From Pseudomonadota bacterium (GTDB taxonomy: Bacteria; Pseudomonadota; Alphaproteobacteria; Acetobacterales; Acetobacteraceae): DNA of 7,871 nucleotides. Below, piece by piece: positions 1 through 6,932 of the stretch; within the stretch, counting starts at the first letter, position 1, and each line of letters opens with the position of its first letter. A program made the translations under genes and the position numbers. Below the pieces are notes generated by a model. That model saw only the letters and a list, made by a program, of their open reading frames with translations. It searched no databases and was not told the origin of the DNA. The stretch covers positions 1 to 7,871 of the forward strand of contig JAJXSZ010000137.1 of the NCBI GenBank assembly GCA_021784255.1, in the 5' to 3' direction.

Positions 1-84
1 CGTGAGGCCATCACGGTGCCGGGTGGGCAGGAGGGACGCATGCGCCATGGGCGCGCCCGGATACCGGGCAGAAGATGGACGTGA
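1..84 (+). other. Left-edge segment: open frame overlapping the IclR gene start
   Basis: The frame beginning at base 1 is open to a TGA at 82-84, overlapping the IclR start codon at 75 by 10 nt. It could be the tail of an upstream gene that runs off the window. Alternatively, translation could begin at the ATG at 40-42, which has a good AGGAGGG-type ribosome binding site just upstream, giving a 14-codon leader that overlaps the regulator start and could couple to it. The frame starting at base 2 is also open here, so neither reading is secure. I see no promoter. Confidence 0.2.
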
Positions 85-905
85 AGGACATCGCGCCGGC
101 CAATGACACGCTGCTCAAGAGCGTGCTGAAGGCGCTGTCCGCGCTCGACTGCTTTTCCACCCGCGAGCGCAAGCTCACCGCCACCGAGATCGCCCGGCGG
201 ACGGGCATGCCGCGCGGCACCGCGCATCGCGTCGTGACGACCCTGCGCGAAGCCGGGCTGCTGGAGCAGGAGCGCGACAAATTCCGCCTCGGCATCAAGC
301 TGTTCGAGCTTGGCAACGTCTTCCTCGCCAACATGGATCTCCAGCGCGAGGCCAAGAGCTTCGTGGAAGCGCTGACCGAACTCACCGGCGAGGTGGTGCA
401 TCTCTGCGTGTTCGATGGCCGGCAGACCACCGTCGTCAGGCGCGCCGAGCCGACCCGGGAACGGACCAACAGGATCATGGTTCTGGAGGCATCCCCGGCC
501 TATTGCACCTCCACCGGCAAGGCGGCGCTCGCCTTTCAGCCCAGGGGCGTGGTCAGCCGCGTGATCGCGTTCGGGCTGCGCGCCTTCACCGCCAGGACGA
601 TCGTCGAGCCGGCCTTGCTGCTGCGCGAACTCGAGGCAATCCGCCACCGCGGCTACGCGATCGACGATGAGGAATATTCGCTGGGCATTCGTTGCGTTGG
701 TGCACCGATCCGCAACGTCTCGGGCCAGGTCTTCGCCTCGATCAGCGTCAGCGGCCCGTCGCGCCGGATGACCAGGGCCAGGATCGCGAGCAACGCGCGG
801 CTGGTCGTGCAATACGCGGATGGTATTTCTGCCCAGCTCGGCTACCGCCCGCAGCGCGCGGCCGGCCGCCGCCGCGCAACGCCGCCTGAGCCGCCCGGCG
901 CCTGA
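75..905 (+). CDS. IclR-family transcriptional regulator
   Basis: This is a 276-residue cytoplasmic DNA-binding regulator with the IclR architecture. Residues about 13-75 form the winged helix-turn-helix (LTATEIARRTGMPRGTAHRV is the HTH core). Residues about 85-255 form the effector-binding domain, with the family hallmarks YCTSTGKA near 148, a GYAIDDEEYSLGIRC segment near 199, and ASISVSGPSRRM. The last ~20 residues are an Arg/Pro-rich tail that looks disordered. The ATG at 75 is the first start after an in-frame TGA at 3-5; its own ribosome binding site is weak, and GTG at 81 is an alternative. The gene converges on the hydroxyacid operon, with 18 bp between the stop codons. By position it is a plausible local regulator responding to the imported solute or a 2-oxo acid product, but the sequence does not prove this, nor whether it activates or represses. 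Confidence 0.95.
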   Translation: MDVKDIAPANDTLLKSVLKALSALDCFSTRERKLTATEIARRTGMPRGTAHRVVTTLREAGLLEQERDKFRLGIKLFELGNVFLANMDLQREAKSFVEALTELTGEVVHLCVFDGRQTTVVRRAEPTRERTNRIMVLEASPAYCTSTGKAALAFQPRGVVSRVIAFGLRAFTARTIVEPALLLRELEAIRHRGYAIDDEEYSLGIRCVGAPIRNVSGQVFASISVSGPSRRMTRARIASNARLVVQYADGISAQLGYRPQRAAGRRRATPPEPPGA

Positions 906-909
906 CCGG

Positions 910-933
910 CCAGGCTGGCGCGATCAGGCCTGG
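910..933. terminator. Weak hairpin between convergent gene ends
   Basis: CCAGGC at 910-915 pairs with GCCTGG at 928-933 around a 12-nt loop, lying between the convergent IclR and FMN-dehydrogenase genes and covering the dehydrogenase stop codon. It could act in both directions. There is no T-run on either side and the stem is only 6 bp, so this is a weak candidate based mainly on position. Confidence 0.2.
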
Positions 934-2138
934 GCTGCGGGCAGCAGCAGGTTGCGATCCAGCTCCGCCGGGCGCGTTGCGCCGACCAGCGCCAGCACGC
1001 GGTCGAACTCCGTGCGCAGAATCTCCAGCGCCCGCCCGACCCCTGCTTCGCCGCCGGCCGCCAGGCCATAAAGCGTTGCCCGCCCGACCAGCACGCCATC
1101 GGCCCCCAGAGCGAGCGCCATGGCGATGTCCGAGCCGCGCCGCACGCCGCTGTCGAGGAACAGCGAAAGCCGGTCTCCCACCGCGGCGCGAACGTCGGGC
1201 AGCGTCTCCAGCGGCGATGCCGCCGGTTCCGCCTGGCGCCCGCCGTGATTGCTGAGCACGATCGCGTCCGCGCCGAGCCCGGCGGCCCGCAGCGCGTCCT
1301 CCGCCCGCAACAGCCCCTTGATCACCAGCCTGCGGGGCCAGCGCGCGCGGATCCGTTCCAGATCACGCCAGCACAGGGCGGGATTCTGGTTGGCGCCGAT
1401 CCATTTCGAGACCGCAAAAATATCCGGGTTCGTCGCGCCGATGAGGTCCACCAGGTTCTCGAAGTTGGGCAGGCGCCGGCGCGCCAGCATGCGCAGCCAC
1501 CAGCGCGGATGCCAGGCCGCCTCGAACAGCGTCGCGGCCGACGGCCGGTCCGGGGCGGCGTAGCTGCGCTGGTCCCATTCGCGGTTGCCGGAGAGCGGGC
1601 CGTCGACGGTGACGACGAGAGCCTCGCTGCCGGCGGCCGCCGCACGGTCGAGCAACGCGTCCTGCACCTCGAGCCCGCCCCAGGCATAGAACTGCGCCCA
1701 ATGCCGCAGCCCCGCCACCGCGGCGACATCGCGTACGCGGGCGTTCGAGACGGTGCTCTGCGCCATCGGCACGCCGGCCGCCGCCGCTGCCTTCGCCAGC
1801 ATCATGTCGCCGTCGGGCCAGAAGAAACCGGCGAAACCGGTCGGCGCGATCACCAGCGGCAGCGCCGAGGGCCGGCCGAAGATCGGGTGCTCGGTCGTGC
1901 GCCGGGACACGTCGCGCAGCGCGTGGGGAAGGAAGCGATAGCGATGGAAGGCCGCGCGGTTGTTGCGCAGCGTCCACTCGTCCTCCGCACCGCCCTCGAT
2001 GTATTCGTAGAGAAAATTGGGCAGGCGACGCCGCGCCATGCAGCGCAGGTCGTCGATCGTCCTCGCCTTGCCGACATCGCGCCCGCCATAGCGCCGGCGG
2101 CGTGGGTTGACCTCTTCAAACCGGTTGACGATCGCCAT
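924..2138 (-). CDS. FMN-dependent L-2-hydroxyacid dehydrogenase (LldD / mandelate dehydrogenase class)
   Basis: This 404-residue TIM-barrel flavoenzyme should oxidise an (S)-2-hydroxy acid to the 2-oxo acid. Family residues are present: Tyr46 in FLYEYIEGG, Tyr151 in QFYAW, Arg186 in GNREWD, Lys274 in VIKG, catalytic His298 and Arg301 in SNHGGRQ, and the FMN-phosphate loops DSGVRRG (329-335) and GR (352-353). Residues about 203-235 (HPRWWLRMLARRRLPNFENL) correspond to the loop that holds LldD and mandelate dehydrogenase on the inner membrane, so quinone rather than oxygen is the likely electron acceptor (inference). The N-terminus has an Arg-rich extension of about 25 residues. Oddly, the usual RQLD after the active-site His reads RQAE. 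ATG at 2138 is well supported by GGAGG with a 6-nt spacer. It is the last operon gene, 63 nt after the D-type enzyme. Lactate, mandelate or another 2-hydroxy acid could be the substrate. Confidence 0.93.
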   Translation of the reverse strand: MAIVNRFEEVNPRRRRYGGRDVGKARTIDDLRCMARRRLPNFLYEYIEGGAEDEWTLRNNRAAFHRYRFLPHALRDVSRRTTEHPIFGRPSALPLVIAPTGFAGFFWPDGDMMLAKAAAAAGVPMAQSTVSNARVRDVAAVAGLRHWAQFYAWGGLEVQDALLDRAAAAGSEALVVTVDGPLSGNREWDQRSYAAPDRPSAATLFEAAWHPRWWLRMLARRRLPNFENLVDLIGATNPDIFAVSKWIGANQNPALCWRDLERIRARWPRRLVIKGLLRAEDALRAAGLGADAIVLSNHGGRQAEPAASPLETLPDVRAAVGDRLSLFLDSGVRRGSDIAMALALGADGVLVGRATLYGLAAGGEAGVGRALEILRTEFDRVLALVGATRPAELDRNLLLPAAQA

Positions 2139-2144
2139 ACCAAT

Positions 2145-2149
2145 CCTCC
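2145..2149 (-). promoter_or_regulatory. Strong ribosome binding site of the FMN dehydrogenase
   Basis: The minus strand reads GGAGG six nucleotides before ATG at 2138. This fixes the start and includes the Arg-rich N-terminal extension. It also shows that this gene is translated independently after the 63-nt spacer, unlike the coupled genes upstream. The rest of the spacer shows no convincing terminator or promoter. Confidence 0.75.
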
Positions 2150-2201
2150 GCGTGCCTCGCCTCGATGCGCGGGTGCCGAAGGCGGGAGCGGCCGCGCGAC
2201 G

Positions 2202-3611
2202 TCACCGTGCCGTGTGCGGCGCGATCTCCGCCAGGAGCTTGCCGGGATTCATGATGCCCCTGGGATCGAGCGCCTGCTTGATCGACCACATCAGCGATGT
2301 CGCCTCGCCATGTTCGAGCGCGGCGAGATCCAGCTTGTGCATGCCGATCCCGTGTTCGCCGGAACACGTGCCGCCGAGACGGATCGCGCGCTCGCCGGTG
2401 CGGTGCGCCAGCGCGTCCGCCCGCTTGCGGTCGGCGGCGTCGGTGGGATCGAACAGGATGCCGAGATGGAAATTGCCGTCGCCGACATGGCCGTTGAGCG
2501 CCGCGATCATACCGCTCTGCTCGATATCGGCCTCGGTCTCGCGGATGATCTGCGCGAGGGCCGAGATCGGTACGCAGGCATCCGTGCCCATGACGCTCCG
2601 GCCGGGCATGTAGTGCAGGTTGGCGTAGTATCCGGCGTGCCGTGCGGCCCACAGCCGCGAGCGCGCCTCCGGCGTCTCCGCCCAGTCGAACCCCCTGGCA
2701 CCGTGCTCGGCGGCGATGGCCTGGACCGTCTCCACCTGCTCGCTCACCGCCGCCGGGCTGCCGTGGAATTCGAGCAGCAGGGTCGGCAGCTCCTCCAGAC
2801 CTTCGAGCTTCGAATACCGGATGGACATGCGCATCTGCAGCGCGTTGGCCAGCTCCACGCGGGCGATGGGGATGCCCGCCTGCAGCATGTTGATGACCGT
2901 CCCGAGCGCCGCGTCCACGCTGGCAAACTGGCACACCGCGGCGCGGATCGATTCCGGCAGCCCATGCAGCCGGAGCTGGACCTCGGTGATGACCCCGAGC
3001 GTGCCCTCGCTGCCGACGAACAGGCGCGTCAGGTCGTAGCCGGTCGCGCTCTTGCGCGCGCGGGTGCCGACCGGGATGCAGCGCCCGTCGGCCGTCACCA
3101 CGGTCAGCCCGAGCACGTTCTCGCGCATCGTGCCGTAGCGCACCGCCGCCGTGCCCGAAGCGCGCGTCGCCGCCATGCCGCCGAGCGAGGCGTCCGCTCC
3201 CGGATCGACGGGAAAGAACAAGCCGTGGCTGCGCAGATGCGCGTTCAGGCGCTCGCGCGTGACCCCTGCCTGCACCCGGCAATCGAGCGCCTCGGGCGAG
3301 ATGTCGAGGATCTGGTCGAGTCGCGACAGGTCGATGGTGATGCCACCGCGGATGGCGGCGACGTGGCCTTCGAGCGAGGTGCCGGTGCCATAGGGGATGA
3401 CCGGCACGCGATACTCGTTGCACAGGCGCAGCACGGCGGCGACCTGCTCGTTATCGCCGGGGAACGCGACCGCGTCGGGCAGCGCCGCGTCGGGCACGCC
3501 CTCGCCGCGGCTGTGATGCTCGCGTATTGATTGCGATGTTACAACGGTATCGTCGCCGAGCGCCGCCCGCAGACGCGACAGGACGGCGTCGAGATCAGCC
3601 CTTGACGGCAC
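2202..3611 (-). CDS. FAD-linked D-2-hydroxyacid (D-lactate) dehydrogenase, LDHD/Dld1 class
   Basis: This 469-residue flavoenzyme belongs to the FAD-binding PCMH family and should oxidise a D-2-hydroxy acid to the 2-oxo acid, passing electrons to cytochrome c or quinone. The FAD domain spans about 46-217: PYGTGTSLEG (73-82), PVDPGADASLGG (134-145), RYGTMRENVLG (158-168), GYDLTRLFVGSEGTLG (191-206). The C-terminal domain carries the metal/substrate His motifs GHVGDGNFH (374-382) and GEHGIGMHK (418-426), ending with DPRGIMNPGK (449-458). From memory, the whole chain resembles the single-subunit mitochondrial-type D-lactate dehydrogenase more than GlcD; no GlcE or GlcF partner is present. The start is GTG at 3611, overlapping the permease end by 17 nt, so it is probably translationally coupled; AGGGA lies about 10 nt upstream. 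No signal peptide is seen. The exact D-hydroxy acid is unknown. Confidence 0.94.
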   Translation of the reverse strand: MPSRADLDAVLSRLRAALGDDTVVTSQSIREHHSRGEGVPDAALPDAVAFPGDNEQVAAVLRLCNEYRVPVIPYGTGTSLEGHVAAIRGGITIDLSRLDQILDISPEALDCRVQAGVTRERLNAHLRSHGLFFPVDPGADASLGGMAATRASGTAAVRYGTMRENVLGLTVVTADGRCIPVGTRARKSATGYDLTRLFVGSEGTLGVITEVQLRLHGLPESIRAAVCQFASVDAALGTVINMLQAGIPIARVELANALQMRMSIRYSKLEGLEELPTLLLEFHGSPAAVSEQVETVQAIAAEHGARGFDWAETPEARSRLWAARHAGYYANLHYMPGRSVMGTDACVPISALAQIIRETEADIEQSGMIAALNGHVGDGNFHLGILFDPTDAADRKRADALAHRTGERAIRLGGTCSGEHGIGMHKLDLAALEHGEATSLMWSIKQALDPRGIMNPGKLLAEIAPHTAR

Positions 3612-4419
3612 CGGCGGTCATTCCCTGCACGAGGAAGCGTCGCATCAGCAGCGAGAAGGCAAACACCGGCAGCAGGATCAGGGTGCCGCTCGCGGCGATC
3701 TTGCCCCACTCCCAGCCCTGATAGTTCATGAAGTTCACGACCTCCACGGGTGCCGTCATCGCCTGCTCGCGCGTCAGCGTCAACGCGAAGAAGAAGTCGT
3801 TCCAGGAGAAGATGAAGCACAGCACGCCGGTGGTCATGACGGCGGGCGTGCACAGCGGCAGCACGACGCGGCGGAACGTCAGCCAGAGGCTGGCGCCGTC
3901 GATCCACGCCGCTTCCTCGAGCGAACGCGGCGTCGATTCGAAGAAGGTGCGCATCAGCCAGATCACCAGCGACAGGTTGAACGTCATGTAGATCAGGACC
4001 AGGCCGGTGATCGTATCCAGCAGGCCGGCGTAGCGGTAGACCAGGAAGTAGGGGATCGTGAAGGCGATCGGCGGCACCATGCGCGAGGCGAGGATCAGCA
4101 GCGACAGCGGCCGTTCGAGCCTGAGCGGCGCGCGCGCGAGCGCGTACGCGCCGGGCACGCCGATGACCAGCGACAGCAGCGTCGAGGTGAGGCTCGCCTC
4201 GAGGCTGTTGCCGAACGGGCGGATGAACCCGCGCGTCATCAGGCTGGCGTAGTTGGCGAGCGTCGGGACGAAGAGCGCGCTCGACGATCCGGCCATGATG
4301 TCGTCGTTGCTCTTGAAGCCCATGCTCACGAACCACAGGAACGGCATGAGGATGAGAAGCGTGAGCAGGATGATGGCCGCATTGAGCACCACCCGCGTCG
4401 GCGCGTTTCTATTCCGCAC
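3595..4419 (-). CDS. ABC transporter permease, MalG/UgpE-like (CUT1 class)
   Basis: This 274-residue inner-membrane protein has about six hydrophobic segments (roughly 9-32, 74-95, 104-127, 136-157, 190-213, 242-259). The cytoplasmic EAA loop that docks to the ATPase is at 165-188 (EEAAWIDGASLW...VVLP). The C-terminus LVQGMTAGAVKG is the typical end of MalG-type CUT1 permeases. It should form the translocation pore with the adjacent MalF-like subunit. The start is GTG at 4419 with GGAGG five nucleotides upstream, overlapping the preceding permease stop by 11 nt; its own end overlaps the FAD dehydrogenase by 17 nt. No ATPase follows, although one commonly does in such operons. The family usually imports sugars, polyols or glycerol-phosphate; the substrate here is not readable. 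Confidence 0.95.
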   Translation of the reverse strand: MRNRNAPTRVVLNAAIILLTLLILMPFLWFVSMGFKSNDDIMAGSSSALFVPTLANYASLMTRGFIRPFGNSLEASLTSTLLSLVIGVPGAYALARAPLRLERPLSLLILASRMVPPIAFTIPYFLVYRYAGLLDTITGLVLIYMTFNLSLVIWLMRTFFESTPRSLEEAAWIDGASLWLTFRRVVLPLCTPAVMTTGVLCFIFSWNDFFFALTLTREQAMTAPVEVVNFMNYQGWEWGKIAASGTLILLPVFAFSLLMRRFLVQGMTAGAVKG

Positions 4420-5347
4420 GGTCGCCTCCGCTCACCACGCGGACGATGAACCAGCTCAGCACACAGACCATCGCCACAAGCACGACCGTGATCGCGCTGG
4501 AATAGCCGACATAGCTGAAGTTGAAGGACTGGACGAAGATGTAATAGTTCGGCACCTCGGTGACCGTGCCGGGCCCGCCGCTGGTCAGCAGGTAGATGAG
4601 CGGGAACGCCTTGATGCTGTCGATGAGCCGGAACAGGCCGGCGACGAGCAGTGCGCCGCGCAGATAGGGCAGGGTGATGTACCAGGTGAGCTGGACCGGC
4701 GTCGCCCCGTCCAGGCGCGCGGCCTCGACCAGCTCTTCGGGCATCATGCTGAGCGCGGCGAGGATGATCATCATCGTGAAGGGGAACCATTCCCACGTGT
4801 CGGCGAGCACGATCGAGCCGAGTGCGAAGCGCGCGTCGGTGATGGGCACGGGAACGTTCCAGCCGAACCAGTTGAACAGCCACCACAGCGGGCTGATGTC
4901 CGGGGAGAAGACCATCTTCCAGATGATCGCCACGACGATCGGCGGAAGCACCATCGGGATCAGCAGGCTGGTCCTGACGATCCGGCCGACGCGGGCACTG
5001 TGGTTGAGCAGCAGCGCGGCGAGGAACCCGAGGACGACCTGGAACGCCACCGTGGACGCCGAGAGCTTCACCTGCGTCCAGAGGCTGTCGCGCAGGCGCA
5101 TGTCCGCCAGCATGTAGCGGTAGTTCTGCCAGATATGGGAGAAATCGCCGGCCGTGCCGGGCTTGGTGAGGTTGAGCGGTGTCAGGCTGATGACGAAGAG
5201 ATAGACGGTCGGCAGCAACGTGATGACCGCCAGCACCGCCAGCACCGGCCCGAGCAGCATCCAGAAGAACCGCCGCTGCTGCAGCGCGAAGCTGCCTCCC
5301 GGCCGCAGTCGGGAGGCAACCGGCGCCGCGAGAGTCGCACCGCTCAC
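4409..5347 (-). CDS. ABC transporter permease, MalF/UgpA-like (CUT1 class)
   Basis: This 312-residue inner-membrane subunit has hydrophobic segments near 29-52, 96-115, 126-147, 177-200, 230-255 and 283-304. The ATPase-contact EAA loop is at about 203-228 (EELVEAARLDGATP, then ...ITLP). The stretch from 244 (SIKAFPLIYLLTSGGPG) is typical of UgpA/MalF-type permeases, in which a conserved F-x-x-I-Y-x-L-T-x-GGP segment precedes the last helices. It pairs with the next gene product to form the pore. The start is GTG at 5347, 12 nt after the binding-protein stop; no good ribosome binding site is seen, so coupling to the upstream gene is likely. The length is normal for the family and nothing is missing. 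Confidence 0.95.
   Translation of the reverse strand: MSGATLAAPVASRLRPGGSFALQQRRFFWMLLGPVLAVLAVITLLPTVYLFVISLTPLNLTKPGTAGDFSHIWQNYRYMLADMRLRDSLWTQVKLSASTVAFQVVLGFLAALLLNHSARVGRIVRTSLLIPMVLPPIVVAIIWKMVFSPDISPLWWLFNWFGWNVPVPITDARFALGSIVLADTWEWFPFTMMIILAALSMMPEELVEAARLDGATPVQLTWYITLPYLRGALLVAGLFRLIDSIKAFPLIYLLTSGGPGTVTEVPNYYIFVQSFNFSYVGYSSAITVVLVAMVCVLSWFIVRVVSGGDRAE
4425..4429 (-). promoter_or_regulatory. Ribosome binding site of the MalG-like permease
   Basis: The minus strand reads GGAGG with a 5-nt spacer before GTG at 4419. The site lies inside the end of the upstream permease gene and decides the GTG start, which overlaps that gene's TAG stop by 11 nt. Confidence 0.75.
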
Positions 5348-5359
5348 GTCAGTCGGTGC

Positions 5360-6754
5360 TCAGAGCTTCACGCCAGCCTTTCGGATATCGGCGATCGCCG
5401 CGCTCTCGGCCTGGTCGAGCGCCGTCTTCGCGTTCGCCTGGCCGGAGATGATCTGTGAGATCGCGATGTTGATCTTTTCGCCGACCTGCGGGAACACGGC
5501 CATGTTCCTGTACTTCATGTAGTCGCTGACGCCCGGCGCATCGACCGTGTCGATGTAGAGCTGGCCAACGTCCTGGCCGTTGATGGTCATCGCTTCCTTG
5601 AACTGCGGCGTGGCGATGATCGAGCGGCGCGGCACCGTGACATACGCCTTCTGGAGGGCCATCCGCTCGAACGACGCCTTGGACAGCGCCCACTGGATGA
5701 AGGTCCAGGCGGCTTCCTTGTTCTTCGCCCCGACCGGAATGCCGAAGCCGTTCGCGTTGACGCCCGGGAAGCTGCCGCCCGGCCCCTTGGGCAGTGGCGC
5801 ATAGCGGACCGTCGACCTGACCTTGCTGTCCTTCAGCTTGGCGAGCGGGACCAGCCAGTCGATCGAGGCGGTGCGGATATTGGCGCGCCCGGCGAGCTGC
5901 ATGCGCTGGCTCTGATCGTCGGTGTATGAAAGGACGCCGGGCGGCGCGCATTTGGACGACAGCAATTGCGTATAGATCTCCGCCGCCTTGATCGCCTGCG
6001 GCGTGTTTAGCATCGGCATCAGATCGGTCGGCGGCTGGCGAAAGATGGTGCCGCCCTCGTTCATCAGGTACGGCGGCCACTCCCAGTGATGCAGCTGGTC
6101 GTTGACGAAGGCGTAGGTCTTGCCTGGAGCGTTGGTCCTGAGGCAGGTCTGGACCAGCTCATCGAGGGTCGCGGGGATCGGCAGCTTCGCCTTCTCCAGC
6201 AGGTCGCTGCGGGCGATGCCCATCACGATCGCGCCGGCGACCCAGGGGAACCCGAAGATATGGCCGTTGGCGTCGCTCAGGATCGCCAGGGGCCCGCGCG
6301 CGAAGTCGCCCGGCTCCCAGTCGGCGGCGGTCAGGTTCGCGTTATGCGCGAACTCGTCGAGCTGCGTCATCCAGCCCGAGGTGATCCAGCGCCCGGCGTA
6401 AGGCGTGCCGATGTTGCAGAAATCGTAAGCCGAGCCGTGGGTCGACAGCTCGAGGTCCATACGCTGGTTGTAGATCGGGAATGACTGCAGCTCGAAATTC
6501 ACCTTGAGCCCGGTCTTGTCCTCGAGCTCGGGCAGCCAGGACTTCAGCGCCGCGTGGAAACTGTGCTGGAAGGCCGCGCCGTTGATCGTCACGCCGGCGA
6601 ACCGCTTGGCCTGGGCGCGAACCGCGGGGGCGCGCAGCCCCGCCGCCATCGACGCCGCGCCGAACAGCCCGGCCTTGAGCAGGGTGCGGCGGTGCGCCTG
6701 CGCCGCGGCGGCGGTTGGCGGCATCGTGGTCACGCCATCATTGTGGTGCGTCAT
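5360..6754 (-). CDS. ABC transporter solute-binding protein, family 1, with Tat signal
   Basis: This is a 464-residue periplasmic binding protein of the family 1 (CUT1, UgpB/MalE-like) type that would deliver solute to the two downstream permeases. The N-terminus carries a twin-arginine signal: HRRTLLKAG at 21-29, a hydrophobic stretch to about 40, then a cleavage site after AVRA near 47. Mature-protein features include the early LPELEDKTGLKVNF segment, an IYNQRMDLELS region, a GHIFGFPW turn, and the late domain-crossing segment NANGFGIPVGAKNKEAAWTF, common in the family. ATG at 6754 is chosen because GGGAG lies 6 nt upstream; the frame stays open further upstream to 7078, but that part is unlike coding sequence and overlaps the ATPase ruin. 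It is the first gene of the operon. Ligand class cannot be inferred beyond an organic solute. Confidence 0.93.
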   Translation of the reverse strand: MTHHNDGVTTMPPTAAAAQAHRRTLLKAGLFGAASMAAGLRAPAVRAQAKRFAGVTINGAAFQHSFHAALKSWLPELEDKTGLKVNFELQSFPIYNQRMDLELSTHGSAYDFCNIGTPYAGRWITSGWMTQLDEFAHNANLTAADWEPGDFARGPLAILSDANGHIFGFPWVAGAIVMGIARSDLLEKAKLPIPATLDELVQTCLRTNAPGKTYAFVNDQLHHWEWPPYLMNEGGTIFRQPPTDLMPMLNTPQAIKAAEIYTQLLSSKCAPPGVLSYTDDQSQRMQLAGRANIRTASIDWLVPLAKLKDSKVRSTVRYAPLPKGPGGSFPGVNANGFGIPVGAKNKEAAWTFIQWALSKASFERMALQKAYVTVPRRSIIATPQFKEAMTINGQDVGQLYIDTVDAPGVSDYMKYRNMAVFPQVGEKINIAISQIISGQANAKTALDQAESAAIADIRKAGVKL

Positions 6755-6760
6755 GCTTCT

Positions 6761-6765
6761 CTCCC
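6761..6765 (-). promoter_or_regulatory. Ribosome binding site of the solute-binding protein
   Basis: The minus strand reads GGGAG with a 6-nt spacer to ATG at 6754. The internal ATG ten codons later has no such site. This places the start directly in front of the Tat signal and excludes the long upstream extension. Confidence 0.7.
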
Positions 6766-6865
6766 TCGCTGGATCTGCGGCCGATGGCGTTCGCCGATGT
6801 CGCCGGTCGGGGCGGCCGCGGAATCGCTGTCGCGACTTCTCCGTCGGTCCTGAATGCCGTTCCGG

Positions 6866-6932
6866 CGCGTCAACGCGAACGTGTCGAGGCCTCGATAGAT
6901 TCATCCGCTCCACGGGGGCAAACAGATTTGCC
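6866..6932. promoter_or_regulatory. Cluster of short inverted repeats upstream of the operon
   Basis: Three palindromes lie within 67 bp, about 110-180 bp upstream of the binding-protein start: CGCGT-CA-ACGCG (6866-6877), TCGAGGCCTCGA (6884-6895, perfect 12 bp) and GGCAAA-CAGA-TTTGCC (6917-6932, 6-bp arms). Any could be an operator for the IclR or Lrp-type regulator. However, in G+C-rich DNA a few such repeats are expected by chance, and they overlap the ATPase remnant. No convincing -35/-10 pair was found; the minus-strand TTGACG inside the first palindrome lacks a good -10 partner. Confidence 0.25.

Noticed and set aside
2139..2201. Possible terminator or promoter between the two dehydrogenase genes
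   Set aside because: Only a 3-bp hairpin (GCC-TTC-GGC) and no T-run or -35/-10 pair can be seen; the spacer is best read as an operon gap.
2116..3423. A 435-codon minus-strand frame inside the FAD dehydrogenase gene
   Set aside because: It is an alternative frame of the real gene, Arg/Ala/Pro/His-rich with no family motifs; the other frame carries the complete D-lactate dehydrogenase signature set.
1245..3530. A 761-codon open frame on the + strand antisense to both dehydrogenase genes
   Set aside because: It mirrors two well-supported flavoenzyme genes. Its translation is Arg/Ala/Gly/His-rich low-complexity sequence with no recognisable domain, as expected for antisense frames in G+C-rich DNA.
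4253..5458. A 401-codon open frame on the + strand opposite the permeases
   Set aside because: Its composition is dominated by Asp, His, Arg and Glu runs typical of the reverse frame of membrane proteins; the minus strand holds clear permeases with EAA loops.
6780..6799. Direct repeat GCCGATG at 6780 and 6793
   Set aside because: A 7-bp repeat 13 nt apart in G+C-rich DNA is too short to support a binding-site array or attachment site.
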